From Roseomonas populi (GTDB lineage: Bacteria; Pseudomonadota; Alphaproteobacteria; Acetobacterales; Acetobacteraceae): a stretch of 64,000 nucleotides of DNA. Shown here piece after piece: positions 35,242 through 44,037 of this stretch (its first letter is position 1; each line of letters opens with the position of its first letter). The notes beneath the pieces are model-generated. The model was not told where the DNA came from. It did no database searches and worked only from the letters and a program-made list of their open reading frames with translations. The DNA is taken from the NCBI RefSeq assembly GCF_024594815.1, contig NZ_JANJOU010000019.1, forward strand, positions 1 through 64,000. The letters run 5' to 3'. The translations under genes were made by a program, and so were the position numbers.

Positions 35242-35487
35242 GTGGACAAAGACCAGCTCGCAGCCATTGCCGTCGCGAACGCCGAGGAGGTGGAGCGCGC
35301 CAAGCAGGCCGCACGCCCGGCCGAATCCGGCTGGACCGACACCCTCCTCCAGTTGGACAGTGCCAGCCAGGCCGTGGAACTGGCGGCCCGTGCCGGCGGC
35401 CTGATCTGGGACGGCGTCTGCGCTGTCGGCAAGGGCGTCGGCGCGGCCTGCGAGGCCGTGGACAGCGTTATCCCGAAACTCGACTGA
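35242..35487 (+). CDS. Small hypothetical protein
   Basis: This 81-residue protein starts with GTG at 35242, 8 bases after a GGGAGG ribosome site. It is amphipathic (DKDQLAAIAVANAEEVERAK, GLIWDGVCAVGKGVGAACEA) with two cysteines. The first third is charged and probably helical; the second has a weakly hydrophobic Gly-containing segment. No family is recognised. It follows the stator B-subunit gene by 59 bases and may be cotranscribed. Confidence 0.5.
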   Translation: MDKDQLAAIAVANAEEVERAKQAARPAESGWTDTLLQLDSASQAVELAARAGGLIWDGVCAVGKGVGAACEAVDSVIPKLD

Positions 35488-35512
35488 CTCGCCGGGGGTC
35501 CCGCCCGCTTCC

Positions 35513-35845
35513 TTAGAGGATCACCGCCTCGAAGGGCGGCAGCAGGTCCGGCGCCTCGAACTCCAGCACCCAGAGGTCCGGGTCGCGCTTCACCTGCCGC
35601 GCGACGTAGGCGTCCACCGCCTCGTCATCCACCGGCGCCGCCCCGGTGCCCCGCACCCAGGCCGGGCGCCCCTGGGCGTCCCGCGTCTGGGCCAGGGCCA
35701 CCAGCCCCTCCCGCCCGCGCAGCACCACCAGGATCCCGCCGCTGTCCGGATCGCCCTTCCGCAGCACCGCCCCGGGCCGCCCGGCGGCGTCCCCCATCCG
35801 CAGCGCCATCGAGGCCCAGAGCCCCGCCTTCACCCGTGCTTCCAT
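35513..35845 (-). CDS. DUF1491-type protein
   Basis: This 110-residue protein starts MEARVKAGLWASMALRMGDA at 35845. It continues AVLRKGDPDSGGILVVLRGR and ends DPDLWVLEFEAPDLLPPFEA. This order matches the DUF1491 family of small alphaproteobacterial proteins of unknown function. Basic and acidic residues alternate, and there is no signal or membrane segment. It is convergent with the small gene at 35242-35487. Confidence 0.7.
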   Translation of the reverse strand: MEARVKAGLWASMALRMGDAAGRPGAVLRKGDPDSGGILVVLRGREGLVALAQTRDAQGRPAWVRGTGAAPVDDEAVDAYVARQVKRDPDLWVLEFEAPDLLPPFEAVIL

Positions 35846-35957
35846 GCCCCGCCTCTTCCCACCCCGTGCCGCTCCATGGAAGGGGCTTGATGCCCGCCCG
35901 CCGTCGCGCCATTCACGGGCCAGCGATCCGCCGCCTCCTCTTCCGTGAGATGCCCGC

Positions 35958-36194
35958 ATGGCCAACCCGCCGCGCATGACCGACGCCCAACGCGCCTACG
36001 AGGCCCGCCGCGCCGCCAAGGCCGGCCTGTCACTCGAGAAGTGGCTCGCCGCGAAGGAAAAGGACCGGGAGGAGGAGCGCCGCGTGGCGGCCGGGGCCGC
36101 CGCCGCCCGCGCCGCGGCCGTCGAGCCCGCGAAGAAGCCCAACCTTTTCCGCCGCCTGCTGGACCGCGCCCAGCAGCCCCTGAAGGGCTCCTGA
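35958..36194 (+). CDS. Small charged helical protein
   Basis: This 78-residue cytoplasmic protein is dominated by charged and Ala residues (RMTDAQRAYEARRAAKAGLS, LEKWLAAKEKDREEERRVAA). It is probably one long helix with a basic C-terminus (PNLFRRLLDRAQQPLKGS). It lies 20 bases before a DUF429-like gene and 112 bases after the divergent DUF1491 gene. No family recognised. Coding is plausible because the pattern resembles short conserved alphaproteobacterial proteins, though GC bias also favours open frames here. Confidence 0.5.
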   Translation: MANPPRMTDAQRAYEARRAAKAGLSLEKWLAAKEKDREEERRVAAGAAAARAAAVEPAKKPNLFRRLLDRAQQPLKGS

Positions 36195-36214
36195 CCGCCG
36201 CTCCCCTGGCGGAG

Positions 36215-37186
36215 GTGACGGCGGCTCACGCCGACTGGTCCGCCCACCCCGCCAAGCGCTGGATCAGCATCGCCCGCAAGCGCCGCGGCGCCTGGCTCGC
36301 GGAGGCTCCGGCCCCGGTCGGCGACCCCGCCGCCCGCACCGCCGCCCTGATGGCGGAGGGCCCGCCCCTCGCCCTCGGCCTGGACCTCCCCCTCGGCCTT
36401 CCCCGTGCCTGGGCCGCCGTACGGCCGGAGCCGGGCTTCCCCGCCTTCCTCCGCGCCCTGCCGCCCGGCTTCCTGCAGGTCAGCGACACGCTGGAGACGG
36501 TCGGCCCCGATCGCCCATTCTATCCGCGCGTCGGCCTACGCGGCATGACCCGCGCCGCCCACGCCGCCGCCCTGGGCCTCGCCGGCGCTGGGCATCTCTC
36601 CCGCCTCTGCGACCGCGCCACCTCGGAGCGCCCGGCCGGCGCCCCGCTGTTCTGGACCCTCGGCGCCAACCAGACCGGGAAGGCCGCCATCGCCGCTTGG
36701 CGCGACTGGATCGCCCTCGCCCTGATGGAGGGCGCTTCCTATCGCCTCTGGCCCTTCGAAGGTGGCCTCCACGCCCTCCTCGCCCCGGGCACCGCCACCC
36801 TGGCAGAAACCTACCCGGCCGAGGCCATGCGCCACCTCGGCGTCCGTCTTTCCGGCAGCAAGCGCTCCCGGCCCGCCCGGCTGGCCGCGGCCCCTGCCCT
36901 GCGCGCGGCGATGGCACGCCAGGGCGTCACTCCCAGCCCCGCGCTGGAAGCGGCCCTCGCCTCCGGCTTCGGCGACGACACGGCGGGGGAGGACCGGTTC
37001 GACAGCCTCCTCGGCCTCCTCTGCGTGATCGCGGTGCTGGACGGTGACCGGCCGGACTTCATCCCCGACGATCCCTGGATCCGCACCTGGGAGGGCTGGG
37101 TGCTCGGGCAGACCGCATTGCCCTCTCCCCTTCCCGGCGCCGCCACCCCATATTCGGTCCACGACGAAACGCGGCGGGCACCATGA
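36215..37186 (+). CDS. DUF429-like protein
   Basis: This cytoplasmic protein of about 323 residues has the acidic/aromatic motifs of DUF429-type proteins: AHADWSAHPAKRWISIARKR at the start, LALGLDLPLGLPRAWA, RATSERPAGAPLFWTLGANQ and RLWPFEGG. ETYPAEAMRHLGVRLSGSKR and DDTAGEDRFDSLLGLLCVI are also present. The fold is predicted to resemble RNase H-like proteins, with Asp residues in the first and last motifs. Function is unknown. The GTG at 36215 is the best available start, but the ribosome site is weak and a longer product cannot be excluded. Confidence 0.7.
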   Translation: MTAAHADWSAHPAKRWISIARKRRGAWLAEAPAPVGDPAARTAALMAEGPPLALGLDLPLGLPRAWAAVRPEPGFPAFLRALPPGFLQVSDTLETVGPDRPFYPRVGLRGMTRAAHAAALGLAGAGHLSRLCDRATSERPAGAPLFWTLGANQTGKAAIAAWRDWIALALMEGASYRLWPFEGGLHALLAPGTATLAETYPAEAMRHLGVRLSGSKRSRPARLAAAPALRAAMARQGVTPSPALEAALASGFGDDTAGEDRFDSLLGLLCVIAVLDGDRPDFIPDDPWIRTWEGWVLGQTALPSPLPGAATPYSVHDETRRAP

Positions 37187-37292
37187 GGCAGGCCGCCACG
37201 GGAGGACACGAAGTCACCCCGCCCCTGCCATAATCCCGCGCCACTTCGCCGCCAGGATCGCAGCATCAAGGAAGCCCCGGAGGGCTGGTCGG

Positions 37293-37601
37293 ATGAACAG
37301 GTTTCGCACTCTCGCCCTCGCCGGCGTCGCGGCAGCCGCGCTGACGGCCACTGCCGCCCCGGCCCAGGCCCAGGGCTGGCACCGTCACCACCACGGTGGT
37401 GGCGGCGCCGTCGCCGGTGCCATCGTGGGCGGCCTCGCCCTCGGGGCCATCGCGGGCGCCGCCCTGGCCCCGCCGGCCTACTACGCGCCGCGCGCCTACT
37501 ACGCACCGCCGCCGGTGGTCTACGCACCCCCGCCGCCGGTCTATTACGCGCCGCCCCCGCCGGCCTACTACTACCCGCCCCGCGTGGGCTACGGCTGGTA
37601 G
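37293..37601 (+). CDS. Small secreted protein with Gly zipper and YAPPP repeats
   Basis: This 102-residue protein has a signal peptide (RTLALAGVAAAALTATAAPA, cleavage after AQA), then a histidine cluster (HRHHHGGGG). A Gly/Ala zipper membrane-like segment (GGAVAGAIVGGLALGAIAGA) follows. The tail has tyrosine-proline repeats (YYAPRAYYAPPPVVYAPPPP and so on). It probably sits in the outer membrane or envelope. Histidines may bind metal; this is a guess. A GGAGGG ribosome site precedes the ATG, and a strong terminator follows 25 bases after the stop, so it is its own unit. Confidence 0.7.
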   Translation: MNRFRTLALAGVAAAALTATAAPAQAQGWHRHHHGGGGAVAGAIVGGLALGAIAGAALAPPAYYAPRAYYAPPPVVYAPPPPVYYAPPPPAYYYPPRVGYGW

Positions 37602-37626
37602 GCCCGGGAGCGGATTCCGAGAGAAG

Positions 37627-37657
37627 GGCCGGACGGGTCGCCCCGTCCGGCCTTTTT
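37627..37657 (+). terminator. Strong intrinsic terminator
   Basis: GGCCGGACGGG pairs with CCCGTCCGGCC around a 4-base loop (37627-37652), followed by TTTTT at 37653-37657. It ends the small secreted protein gene. Confidence 0.9.
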
Positions 37658-37669
37658 CATGCCCGGCGC

Positions 37670-38659
37670 TCAGCCCGCCGGAACGTACTGCCCCGAAGCC
37701 TCGGCCGCCTTCCGCGCCAGCCCCACCAGCAGATCCAGCGTCGGCGTCTCCACCCCCGCCATGCGGGCCAGGGCCAGGGGCTGCACCAGCATCGCCTCCA
37801 TCTCCACCGTCTTGCCCGCTTCCATGTCCTGCAGGATGGAAGGCTTGTGCGCGACCGGCTCGGAGCCCTTCACCCGCGCATCGGCGTCGAAGTCGAGCGG
37901 CAGGCCCAGGCCGCGCGCGATGGTCCCCGCCTCCTCCAGAGCCCGCACCGCGGCGGCCCGCAGCGCCGGTTCCGCCAGCGTCGGCCCGATCCCCTGCCGG
38001 GAGAGAAGGCAGAGCGGCCCGAAGGAGATGTTGGAGACGAGCTTCATCCACACCTCCCGCCGGATGTCCGGCACCACCGGGCTCGACAGCCCGCCCCCGG
38101 CCGAGAGCGCGGCGGAGAGCGCCTTCGCCCGCTCGCTGACGCTGCCGTCGAGCTCGCCCAGGATCACCTTGCCCTTCGCGTTCTCCACGTGAACGTGGCC
38201 GGGCTCCCTCACCGTGCAGGCGGAATAGACCACCCCGCCGATCGTCCGCTCCACCCCCACGGCCGCGCGAACCGCGCCGCCCGGGTCCAGCGCAGGCAGC
38301 GCGCGACCGTCCAGCGCCCCGCCATGCCGGTCGAAGTACCACCAGGGGATGCCGTTCATCACGAAGGCGACCGCCGTCTGCGGCCCCAGCAGCGGGGCGA
38401 TCGCGGCGGCGACGCCCGGCAGCTGGTATCCCTTCACCGTCACCACCACCGCGTCCTGCGGCCCGAGCGCGGCGGGATCGTCGCTGGCGTCGGGCCGCAC
38501 CGTGAAGGTCGCGTCCGGCGCCTCCACCGTCAGCCCCTTCTCCCGGATGGCTGAAAGGGCGGCACCCCGCGCCACCACGCTCACCTCCGCCCCGCCGCGC
38601 GCCAAGCGCCCGGCCAGGTGCCCGCCGATCGCCCCGGCCCCGAAAACGCAGACCCTCAT
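37670..38659 (-). CDS. 2-dehydropantoate 2-reductase family protein
   Basis: This 329-residue protein has the ketopantoate reductase fold. The NADP-binding Rossmann motif VCVFGAGAIGGHLAGRLARG opens the protein. VVVTVKGYQL and VAFVMNGIPWWYF mark the active-site side. The conserved Lys lies in the REVWMKLVSN segment, and C-terminal segments such as KPSILQDMEAGKTVEMEAML complete the domain. Family members reduce ketopantoate in coenzyme A synthesis; many paralogues act on other 2-keto acids. The gene overlaps the amidohydrolase upstream by 4 bases (ATGA), so the two are coupled. Pairing with an amidase-type gene suggests catabolism rather than pantothenate synthesis, so I leave the name open. 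Confidence 0.85.
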   Translation of the reverse strand: MRVCVFGAGAIGGHLAGRLARGGAEVSVVARGAALSAIREKGLTVEAPDATFTVRPDASDDPAALGPQDAVVVTVKGYQLPGVAAAIAPLLGPQTAVAFVMNGIPWWYFDRHGGALDGRALPALDPGGAVRAAVGVERTIGGVVYSACTVREPGHVHVENAKGKVILGELDGSVSERAKALSAALSAGGGLSSPVVPDIRREVWMKLVSNISFGPLCLLSRQGIGPTLAEPALRAAAVRALEEAGTIARGLGLPLDFDADARVKGSEPVAHKPSILQDMEAGKTVEMEAMLVQPLALARMAGVETPTLDLLVGLARKAAEASGQYVPAG

Positions 38660-39903
38660 GCCAAAATCTCCAGCGCCGCGCGCGAGAGGGCCTGCACGCC
38701 CATGGCGATGCAGCCCTCGTCCGGCTGATACCCGGCATTGTGCAGCTTGTCCGCCCGCCCCGGCGCGCCGGAGCCGATCCGCAGATGGGCGGAGGGCACG
38801 ATCCGCGCGAACTCCGCGAAGTCCTCGCTCCCCATGCTCGGTACCCCGGCCTTGGGCGCCTCGCCCAGCTGGGCGGAGACGGCGGCCAGCACCCGGTCCA
38901 GCACGGAGTCGTCGTTCACCAGCGGCGGCACCAGCCGGCGGTAGTCCAGGGCGCACTCCACCCGGAACCCCGCCTCAAGGCCCGCGCAGAGCCGCCGGAT
39001 CGCCGCCTCCGCCAGTTCCCGCGTCCCATCGTCCAGCGTGCGGACGGTCCCCTTGAGGTGAACCCGCTCGGGGATGATGTTGTAGGTGGTGCCGCCCTGG
39101 AACATGCCGATCGTCACCACGGCCGGGTGCAGCGGGTTCACCTCCCGGCTCACCACGGTCTGCACCTGCGAGACGAAGTTGGACGCCGCGACGATCGGGT
39201 CCACCGCCGCATCCGGATGCGCCGCGTGGCCGGATTTCCCGCGCACCACCAGGTCGAACCGGTCCGAGGCCGCGAGGCAGGACCCGCGCGCGAAGCCCGT
39301 CTCCCCCACCGGCATGTCCGGGTGGTTGTGGAAGCCGAGCGCCAGGTCGATCCCCTCCGCCGCCCCGTCCGCGATCATGGCGGCGGCACCGCCGAGCACC
39401 TCCTCCGCCGGCTGGAACACCAGTGCCACCCGCCCGGCCAGCATCGGCGCCATTCCCTTCAGCACCTCCGCCACGCCGAGCAGGGTCACCGTGTGGATGT
39501 CGTGCCCGCAGGCATGCATCTTCCCGTCCACCGTGCTGGCGAAGGGCAGGCCCGTCTCCTCGTGGATCGGCAGCGCGTCCATGTCTGCTCGGATAGCGAG
39601 CGTCGGCCCGGGCCGCCCGCCCTCGATTATTCCCACCACGCCGGTCTTCCCCAGCCCCGTGCGGTGCGGGATCCCCAGCCGCGCCAGCTCGGCCGTCACG
39701 ATTCCCGCCGTCCGCACCTCCTCGAAGGCGAGTTCGGGGTGTGCATGGATGTCACGCCGGATCGCGGAGAGCGCCGGCAGCAGCGCCGCCGCCTCCTCCG
39801 CGATCCGGCGGCCCGGCTCATTGATTCCCGTAACCTGCGCGGCTGTCATGACATGGAATCTCGCAACGATGTTGCGCTGCATCGTAGGTGAAGAAGCATC
39901 CAT
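38656..39903 (-). CDS. M20-family metallo-amidohydrolase
   Basis: This 415-residue enzyme is of the M20/amidohydrolase group (hippurate hydrolase or N-acyl amino-acid hydrolase like). The two-metal site is visible: RADMDALPIHEETGLPF, GKMHACGHDIHTVTLLG, LVFQPAEEVLGGAAAM, GFHNHPDMPVGETGFARGSC and GVPSMGSEDFAEF. It cleaves amide bonds of acylated amino acids or similar. ATG 39903 has a GAGGGG ribosome site 9 bases upstream and is preferred to 39849. It is divergent from tctB-tctA, an arrangement in which transported organic or amino acids could be substrates; that link is inference. Confidence 0.88.
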   Translation of the reverse strand: MDASSPTMQRNIVARFHVMTAAQVTGINEPGRRIAEEAAALLPALSAIRRDIHAHPELAFEEVRTAGIVTAELARLGIPHRTGLGKTGVVGIIEGGRPGPTLAIRADMDALPIHEETGLPFASTVDGKMHACGHDIHTVTLLGVAEVLKGMAPMLAGRVALVFQPAEEVLGGAAAMIADGAAEGIDLALGFHNHPDMPVGETGFARGSCLAASDRFDLVVRGKSGHAAHPDAAVDPIVAASNFVSQVQTVVSREVNPLHPAVVTIGMFQGGTTYNIIPERVHLKGTVRTLDDGTRELAEAAIRRLCAGLEAGFRVECALDYRRLVPPLVNDDSVLDRVLAAVSAQLGEAPKAGVPSMGSEDFAEFARIVPSAHLRIGSGAPGRADKLHNAGYQPDEGCIAMGVQALSRAALEILA

Positions 39904-40127
39904 GACAAGAAGCCCCTCAATCCAACGCTTGTGGCATCGCGCGCAGGCAAATAGGTTGCGCCACCTCTCTCTTTCGGGGGGAGCGTCAGGAATCACGGAC
40001 GAGGCACGGAAGATGCCGGCCGCGGAGCCCATTTCGGGCTTCCGTGGGCGGCAGCATATCCACCCCTCATCCCCCGGCGCCCCTCCTGCTGGACGGTTTG
40101 TTTGAGGGACTTAGGGGTGGAGAGTTC

Positions 40128-40748
40128 ATGAAGATCAGCGCCAAGGACCTTTGGGCAGGGGGCATTCTGATGTTCCTCGCCGCGGCAGGTCTGTTTATCA
40201 ACGGCGGCTTCCTGGGCCTGGGCCTGGAGCAGCACACGCTCGGCACTGCGCGCCGCATGGGCCCCGGCTACATGCCGATGCTCGTCTTCTGGCTGCAGTT
40301 CGGCCTCGGCCTCATCGTCTTCCTCGTCGGCCTGACCGGCGGGCCCGACCCGCTGGAGCGCTGGACGAAGCTGGACTTCACCACCCTCGCCATCAGCGTC
40401 GCCGTTGGCGTCGTGATCTGGCGGGTGATGGAAGCGGTGGGCTACAACAACAACTACGTCCAGATCGGCGCCGCCTGCCTTGTGGCCCTGCTGATCCTGG
40501 CTATCTCGCCGGCCTGGCGGCCGCTGGGGCTGACCCTCGCTTCCTTCGCCGTCTTCGCTCTCGCGCTGGAGCCGCTGGGGCTGATCTGCGCGATCATCCT
40601 CCTCTGCATCATCTCCGCCATGGCCGACCGTGAGCACAACCCGATCAGCATCGCCGGGATGACGGTCTTCCTGTGCGTCCTCTGCTGGTTCGTCTTCATC
40701 AAGGAACTCGACATCCGGGTTCCGCTGTGGCCGACCATCTTCGGTTAA
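40128..40748 (+). CDS. tctB: TctB-family small membrane subunit
   Basis: This 206-residue protein has four predicted membrane helices (LWAGGILMFLAAAGLFINGG, YMPMLVFWLQFGLGLIVFLV, QIGAACLVALLILAIS, LGLICAIILLCIISAM and so on). RRMGPGYMPM is the conserved TctB motif. It is the small subunit of tripartite tricarboxylate transporters, which import organic acids with a receptor protein and TctA. The ATG at 40128 starts after a GGTGGAGAG ribosome site. tctA follows after 31 bases; no tctC-type receptor gene is adjacent. Confidence 0.9.
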   Translation: MKISAKDLWAGGILMFLAAAGLFINGGFLGLGLEQHTLGTARRMGPGYMPMLVFWLQFGLGLIVFLVGLTGGPDPLERWTKLDFTTLAISVAVGVVIWRVMEAVGYNNNYVQIGAACLVALLILAISPAWRPLGLTLASFAVFALALEPLGLICAIILLCIISAMADREHNPISIAGMTVFLCVLCWFVFIKELDIRVPLWPTIFG

Positions 40749-40779
40749 GCGCCAAGAAAGGAAGGGCCAGAACAAAACC

Positions 40780-42282
40780 ATGGAACTGCTTCTCTCAAAT
40801 CTGGCGCACGGGTTCGGCGTCGCCCTGACGCTGGACAACCTGCTCTTCGCGCTTCTCGGCGCGTTGATCGGGACGGCGATCGGCGTGCTGCCCGGCATCG
40901 GGCCGGTCGCCACCATCTCGCTGCTGCTGCCGATCACCTTCGGCCAGCCCGCCACCACCGCCATCATCATGCTCGCCGGCATCTACTACGGCGCGCAGTA
41001 CGGCGGCTCCACCACCGCCATCCTGCTGAACCTGCCGGGCGAGGTCTCGTCGGTCGTCACGACCCTCGAGGGCTACAAGATGGCCCGCAACGGGCGCGCG
41101 GGCGCGGCGCTGACCATCGCGGCGGTCGGCTCCTTCTTCGCCGGCTCCGTCGCCACCGTCCTCGTCGCGGCCTCCGGCCCCCTGCTTACCCAGGTGGCGC
41201 TCTCCTTTGGCCCGGCGGACTACTTCTCGCTCATGCTGCTCGGCCTGATCATCTCCGCGGTGCTGGCCCAGGGCTCGATCCTGAAGTCCATCGCCATGGT
41301 GGTGCTCGGCGTCGCCCTCGGCCTCGTCGGCACGGACGTGCAGACCGGCCAGCAGCGCTTCACCTTCGGCGTGCCTGAGCTCTCCGACGGCCTGGGCTTC
41401 GTGTCCATCGCCATGGGCATCTTCGGCATCGGCGAGATCATCCTGAACCTGGAGCGCCCCGAGGCCCGCTCGGTCATGTCCGGCAAGGTCGGCAGCCTGT
41501 GGCTGACCGGGCATGAGTTCAAGCGCGCCGTCCCCTCCGTGCTGCGCGGCACGGTGGTCGGCTCCGTCCTGGGCATCCTGCCCGGCGGCGGCGCCTCCCT
41601 CGCCGCCTTCGGCTCCTACATGATGGAGCGGAAGATGAGCCGCTACCGTCATGAGTTCGGTAACGGCGCCATCGAGGGCGTGGCCGGTCCGGAGTCCGCG
41701 AACAACGCGGCCGCCCAGACCAGCTTCATCCCGCTGCTCACCCTCGGCATCCCGGCCAATGCCGTGATGGCGCTGATGGTCGGCGCGCTGATCATCCAGG
41801 GCATCCAGCCCGGCCCCCGCATGGTGGAGGCCCAGCCGGACCTGTTCTGGGGCCTGATCTGCTCCATGTGGATCGGCAACCTGATGCTGCTCGTCATCAA
41901 CCTGCCGCTCATCGGCATGTGGGTGAAGCTGCTGCAGGTGCCCTACAAGTACCTCTACCCGTCGATCCTCGTGTTCTGCGCCATCGGCGTGTACTCGCTG
42001 AACAACTCGGTCTTCGACGTCTACCAGACCCTGTTCTTCGGCATCCTCGGCTACATCTTCTCCAAGCTCCGGATGGAGGCCGCCCCTCTCCTCATCGGCT
42101 TCGTGCTCGGCCCGATGATGGAGGAGCACCTGCGCCGCGCCATGCTGCTCTCCCGCGGCGATCCGATCGTCTTCGTGGAGCGCCCGATCAGCGCAACGCT
42201 TCTCGCCCTCGGCGCGATCGTCCTCGCCGCCATGCTCCTGCCCGGCCTGCGCGCCGGCAAGGACAAGGCCCTGGCGGAGTAA
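40780..42282 (+). CDS. tctA: TctA-family large membrane subunit
   Basis: This 500-residue membrane protein with about 12 helices is the transport subunit of a tripartite tricarboxylate transporter. The TctA pattern is present: ALIGTAIGVLPGIGPVATIS, YYGAQYGGSTTAILLNLPGE, GILPGGGASLAAFGSYMMER and GVAGPESANNAAAQTSFIPL. It should import citrate-like or other organic acids, coupled to an ion gradient, when given a Bug receptor. Its gene ends just before a strong terminator. The receptor must be encoded elsewhere, as in the two unattached Bug genes of this window. Confidence 0.95.
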   Translation: MELLLSNLAHGFGVALTLDNLLFALLGALIGTAIGVLPGIGPVATISLLLPITFGQPATTAIIMLAGIYYGAQYGGSTTAILLNLPGEVSSVVTTLEGYKMARNGRAGAALTIAAVGSFFAGSVATVLVAASGPLLTQVALSFGPADYFSLMLLGLIISAVLAQGSILKSIAMVVLGVALGLVGTDVQTGQQRFTFGVPELSDGLGFVSIAMGIFGIGEIILNLERPEARSVMSGKVGSLWLTGHEFKRAVPSVLRGTVVGSVLGILPGGGASLAAFGSYMMERKMSRYRHEFGNGAIEGVAGPESANNAAAQTSFIPLLTLGIPANAVMALMVGALIIQGIQPGPRMVEAQPDLFWGLICSMWIGNLMLLVINLPLIGMWVKLLQVPYKYLYPSILVFCAIGVYSLNNSVFDVYQTLFFGILGYIFSKLRMEAAPLLIGFVLGPMMEEHLRRAMLLSRGDPIVFVERPISATLLALGAIVLAAMLLPGLRAGKDKALAE

Positions 42283-42312
42283 CCCCGCGCGGTTCACGCC
42301 GCGGAACGAATG

Positions 42313-42343
42313 GGCCGCCCCGGGAAGCCGGGGCGGCCTTTTT
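42313..42343 (+). terminator. Intrinsic terminator of tctB-tctA
   Basis: GGCCGCCCC (42313-42321) pairs with 42330-42338 and is followed by TTTTT (42339-42343), 30 bases after the tctA stop. Confidence 0.9.
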
Positions 42344-42413
42344 CATGCCCGCACCGCACGGGCACGGCACCCTCGTCCTTTCGCCGGCCGCCGCGCGGCG
42401 CCAGAGTTCCCCC

Positions 42414-43982
42414 ATGCATCTCCTCGAGATCGTCCTGGCCCTGCTGGCGGCCTGCATCGCCCTGGCCGTCCTGGCCCGGCGCACGCGGCTGCCCTATGCG
42501 GTGGTCCTCATCGTCGGCGGCATGGCCCTGGCCTTCGTCCCCGGCATCCCGCGGGTGGAGCTGGACCCCGAGCTGGCGCTGGCCGCCTTCCTCCCCCCCT
42601 TGCTCCAGGCCAGCGCCTGGCGCACGGACTGGGAGGAGTTCCGTGCCTCCCTCCGCCCCATCCTGCTGCTCGCCGTCGGCGCCGTCCTCTTCACCGCCGC
42701 CTGCGTGGCCCTCGTGGCGAAGCTCCTCCTGCCGGACCTGCCCTGGGCGGCCGCCATCGCCTTCGGCGCCGTCGTCGCGCCGCCCGATGCGGTTTCCGCC
42801 TCCGCCATCCTGCAGCGCCTGCACCTGCCCCGCCGCATCGTGACGGTGCTGGAGGGCGAGAGCCTGGTGAACGACGCCTCCGCCCTCGTCCTCTTCCGCC
42901 TAGCCGTCGGGGCGCTGGCCACCGCCAGCGTCAGCCCCGCCATCGCCGCCCTCACCTTCCTCGGCGTCGCCCTCGGCGGGCTCGCCGTCGGCTGGGCCGT
43001 GGCATGGGCCGCCTCACGCCTCCTGCCGCTGCTGGAGGACACGGCGCTGGAGGTCGCCGTCACCTTCCTCATCGCCTATGCGGCGTTCATGGCGGCGGAA
43101 GCCCTGCACGTGTCCGGCGTCATCGCCGTCGTCACCACCGGCATCATCGTCTCCGGCCGCCAGCGCGCCCTCCTCGCGCCCCAGACCCGGGTGCAAGCCC
43201 TGGCCACCTGGAGCTTTGTGGAGTTCACCCTCACCAGCCTCGTCTTCATCCTCGTCGGGCTGCAGCTCAACGGCATCCTGGAACGGCTGGAGAGGGAACC
43301 GGCCCTCATTGTTCTCCTCGCCGCCCTCGCAATCTCCCTCACCCTCGTCGTCTCGCGCCTGGCCTGGGTGATGCCCTTCGCCTACCTGCCGCGCCTCTTC
43401 CCTTCCCTGTCCCATGACCACGCCCTGCCCCGGCCGGCCCATGCCGCGATCATCGGCTGGGCCGGCATGCGCGGCGTCGTCTCCCTCGCCACCGCCCTCG
43501 CCCTGCCGCTGGAGGTGCCCCACCGCGACCTCCTCATCTTCCTCGCTTTCGTCGCCATCCTCGCGACCCTGGTGGTCCAGGGCACCACCCTCGAATGGCT
43601 CATCCTCCGCCTGGGCGTGATGGAACCCCGCAAGAACGGCATGGGCGCCCAGGAGGCCGCCGCCCGGCGCCTGATGGCCCACGCCGCCCTTGCCGAGGTG
43701 CAGGACCGCCTGGACAGCCCGCTCGACGGCGCCATCGCCCGCGATCTCGTGGGGGAGTTCCGGGACATCGACCGCGTCTTCGGCGGGGTGGCGGCCGGCG
43801 GACCGCAGGCCGAGCTGCAGGCCCGCCTCCAGATCCGCCTCGCCGCCCTCCGTGCCGGGCGCCAGGCCCTGCTGGACCACCACGGCGCCAAGCCGATCCC
43901 GGAGGAACTCCTGGTCGGACTCGTGGGCGAGACCGACCACGAGGAACTGCGCCTGACACAGCAACTCAACCAACTCGCCTGA
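42414..43982 (+). CDS. CPA1-family Na+/H+ antiporter
   Basis: This 522-residue membrane protein has about 12 helices and the CPA1 active site: FGAVVAPPDAVSASAIL and LEGESLVNDASALVLFRLA with the paired Asn-Asp. A long hydrophilic C-terminal cytoplasmic region follows (about residues 405-522, charged and helical), as in CPA1 NhaP-type exchangers. It exchanges Na+ or K+ for protons in pH and salt homeostasis; ion preference is not visible. The start ATG 42414 follows the tct terminator by 70 bases. It is convergent with the aldolase gene. Confidence 0.9.
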   Translation: MHLLEIVLALLAACIALAVLARRTRLPYAVVLIVGGMALAFVPGIPRVELDPELALAAFLPPLLQASAWRTDWEEFRASLRPILLLAVGAVLFTAACVALVAKLLLPDLPWAAAIAFGAVVAPPDAVSASAILQRLHLPRRIVTVLEGESLVNDASALVLFRLAVGALATASVSPAIAALTFLGVALGGLAVGWAVAWAASRLLPLLEDTALEVAVTFLIAYAAFMAAEALHVSGVIAVVTTGIIVSGRQRALLAPQTRVQALATWSFVEFTLTSLVFILVGLQLNGILERLEREPALIVLLAALAISLTLVVSRLAWVMPFAYLPRLFPSLSHDHALPRPAHAAIIGWAGMRGVVSLATALALPLEVPHRDLLIFLAFVAILATLVVQGTTLEWLILRLGVMEPRKNGMGAQEAAARRLMAHAALAEVQDRLDSPLDGAIARDLVGEFRDIDRVFGGVAAGGPQAELQARLQIRLAALRAGRQALLDHHGAKPIPEELLVGLVGETDHEELRLTQQLNQLA

Positions 43983-44037
43983 CCGCGGCGCGCTCCGGTC
44001 AAGCCGGATCCTGGCCGCGGCCGCCGGGCGGGATGCC
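43983..44037. terminator. GC-rich hairpin between convergent genes
   Basis: CCGCGG near 43984 pairs with the copy near 44018 around an inner TCCGG/CCGGA hairpin, between the antiporter and aldolase stops. It is a likely bidirectional terminator without a T-run. Confidence 0.4.
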
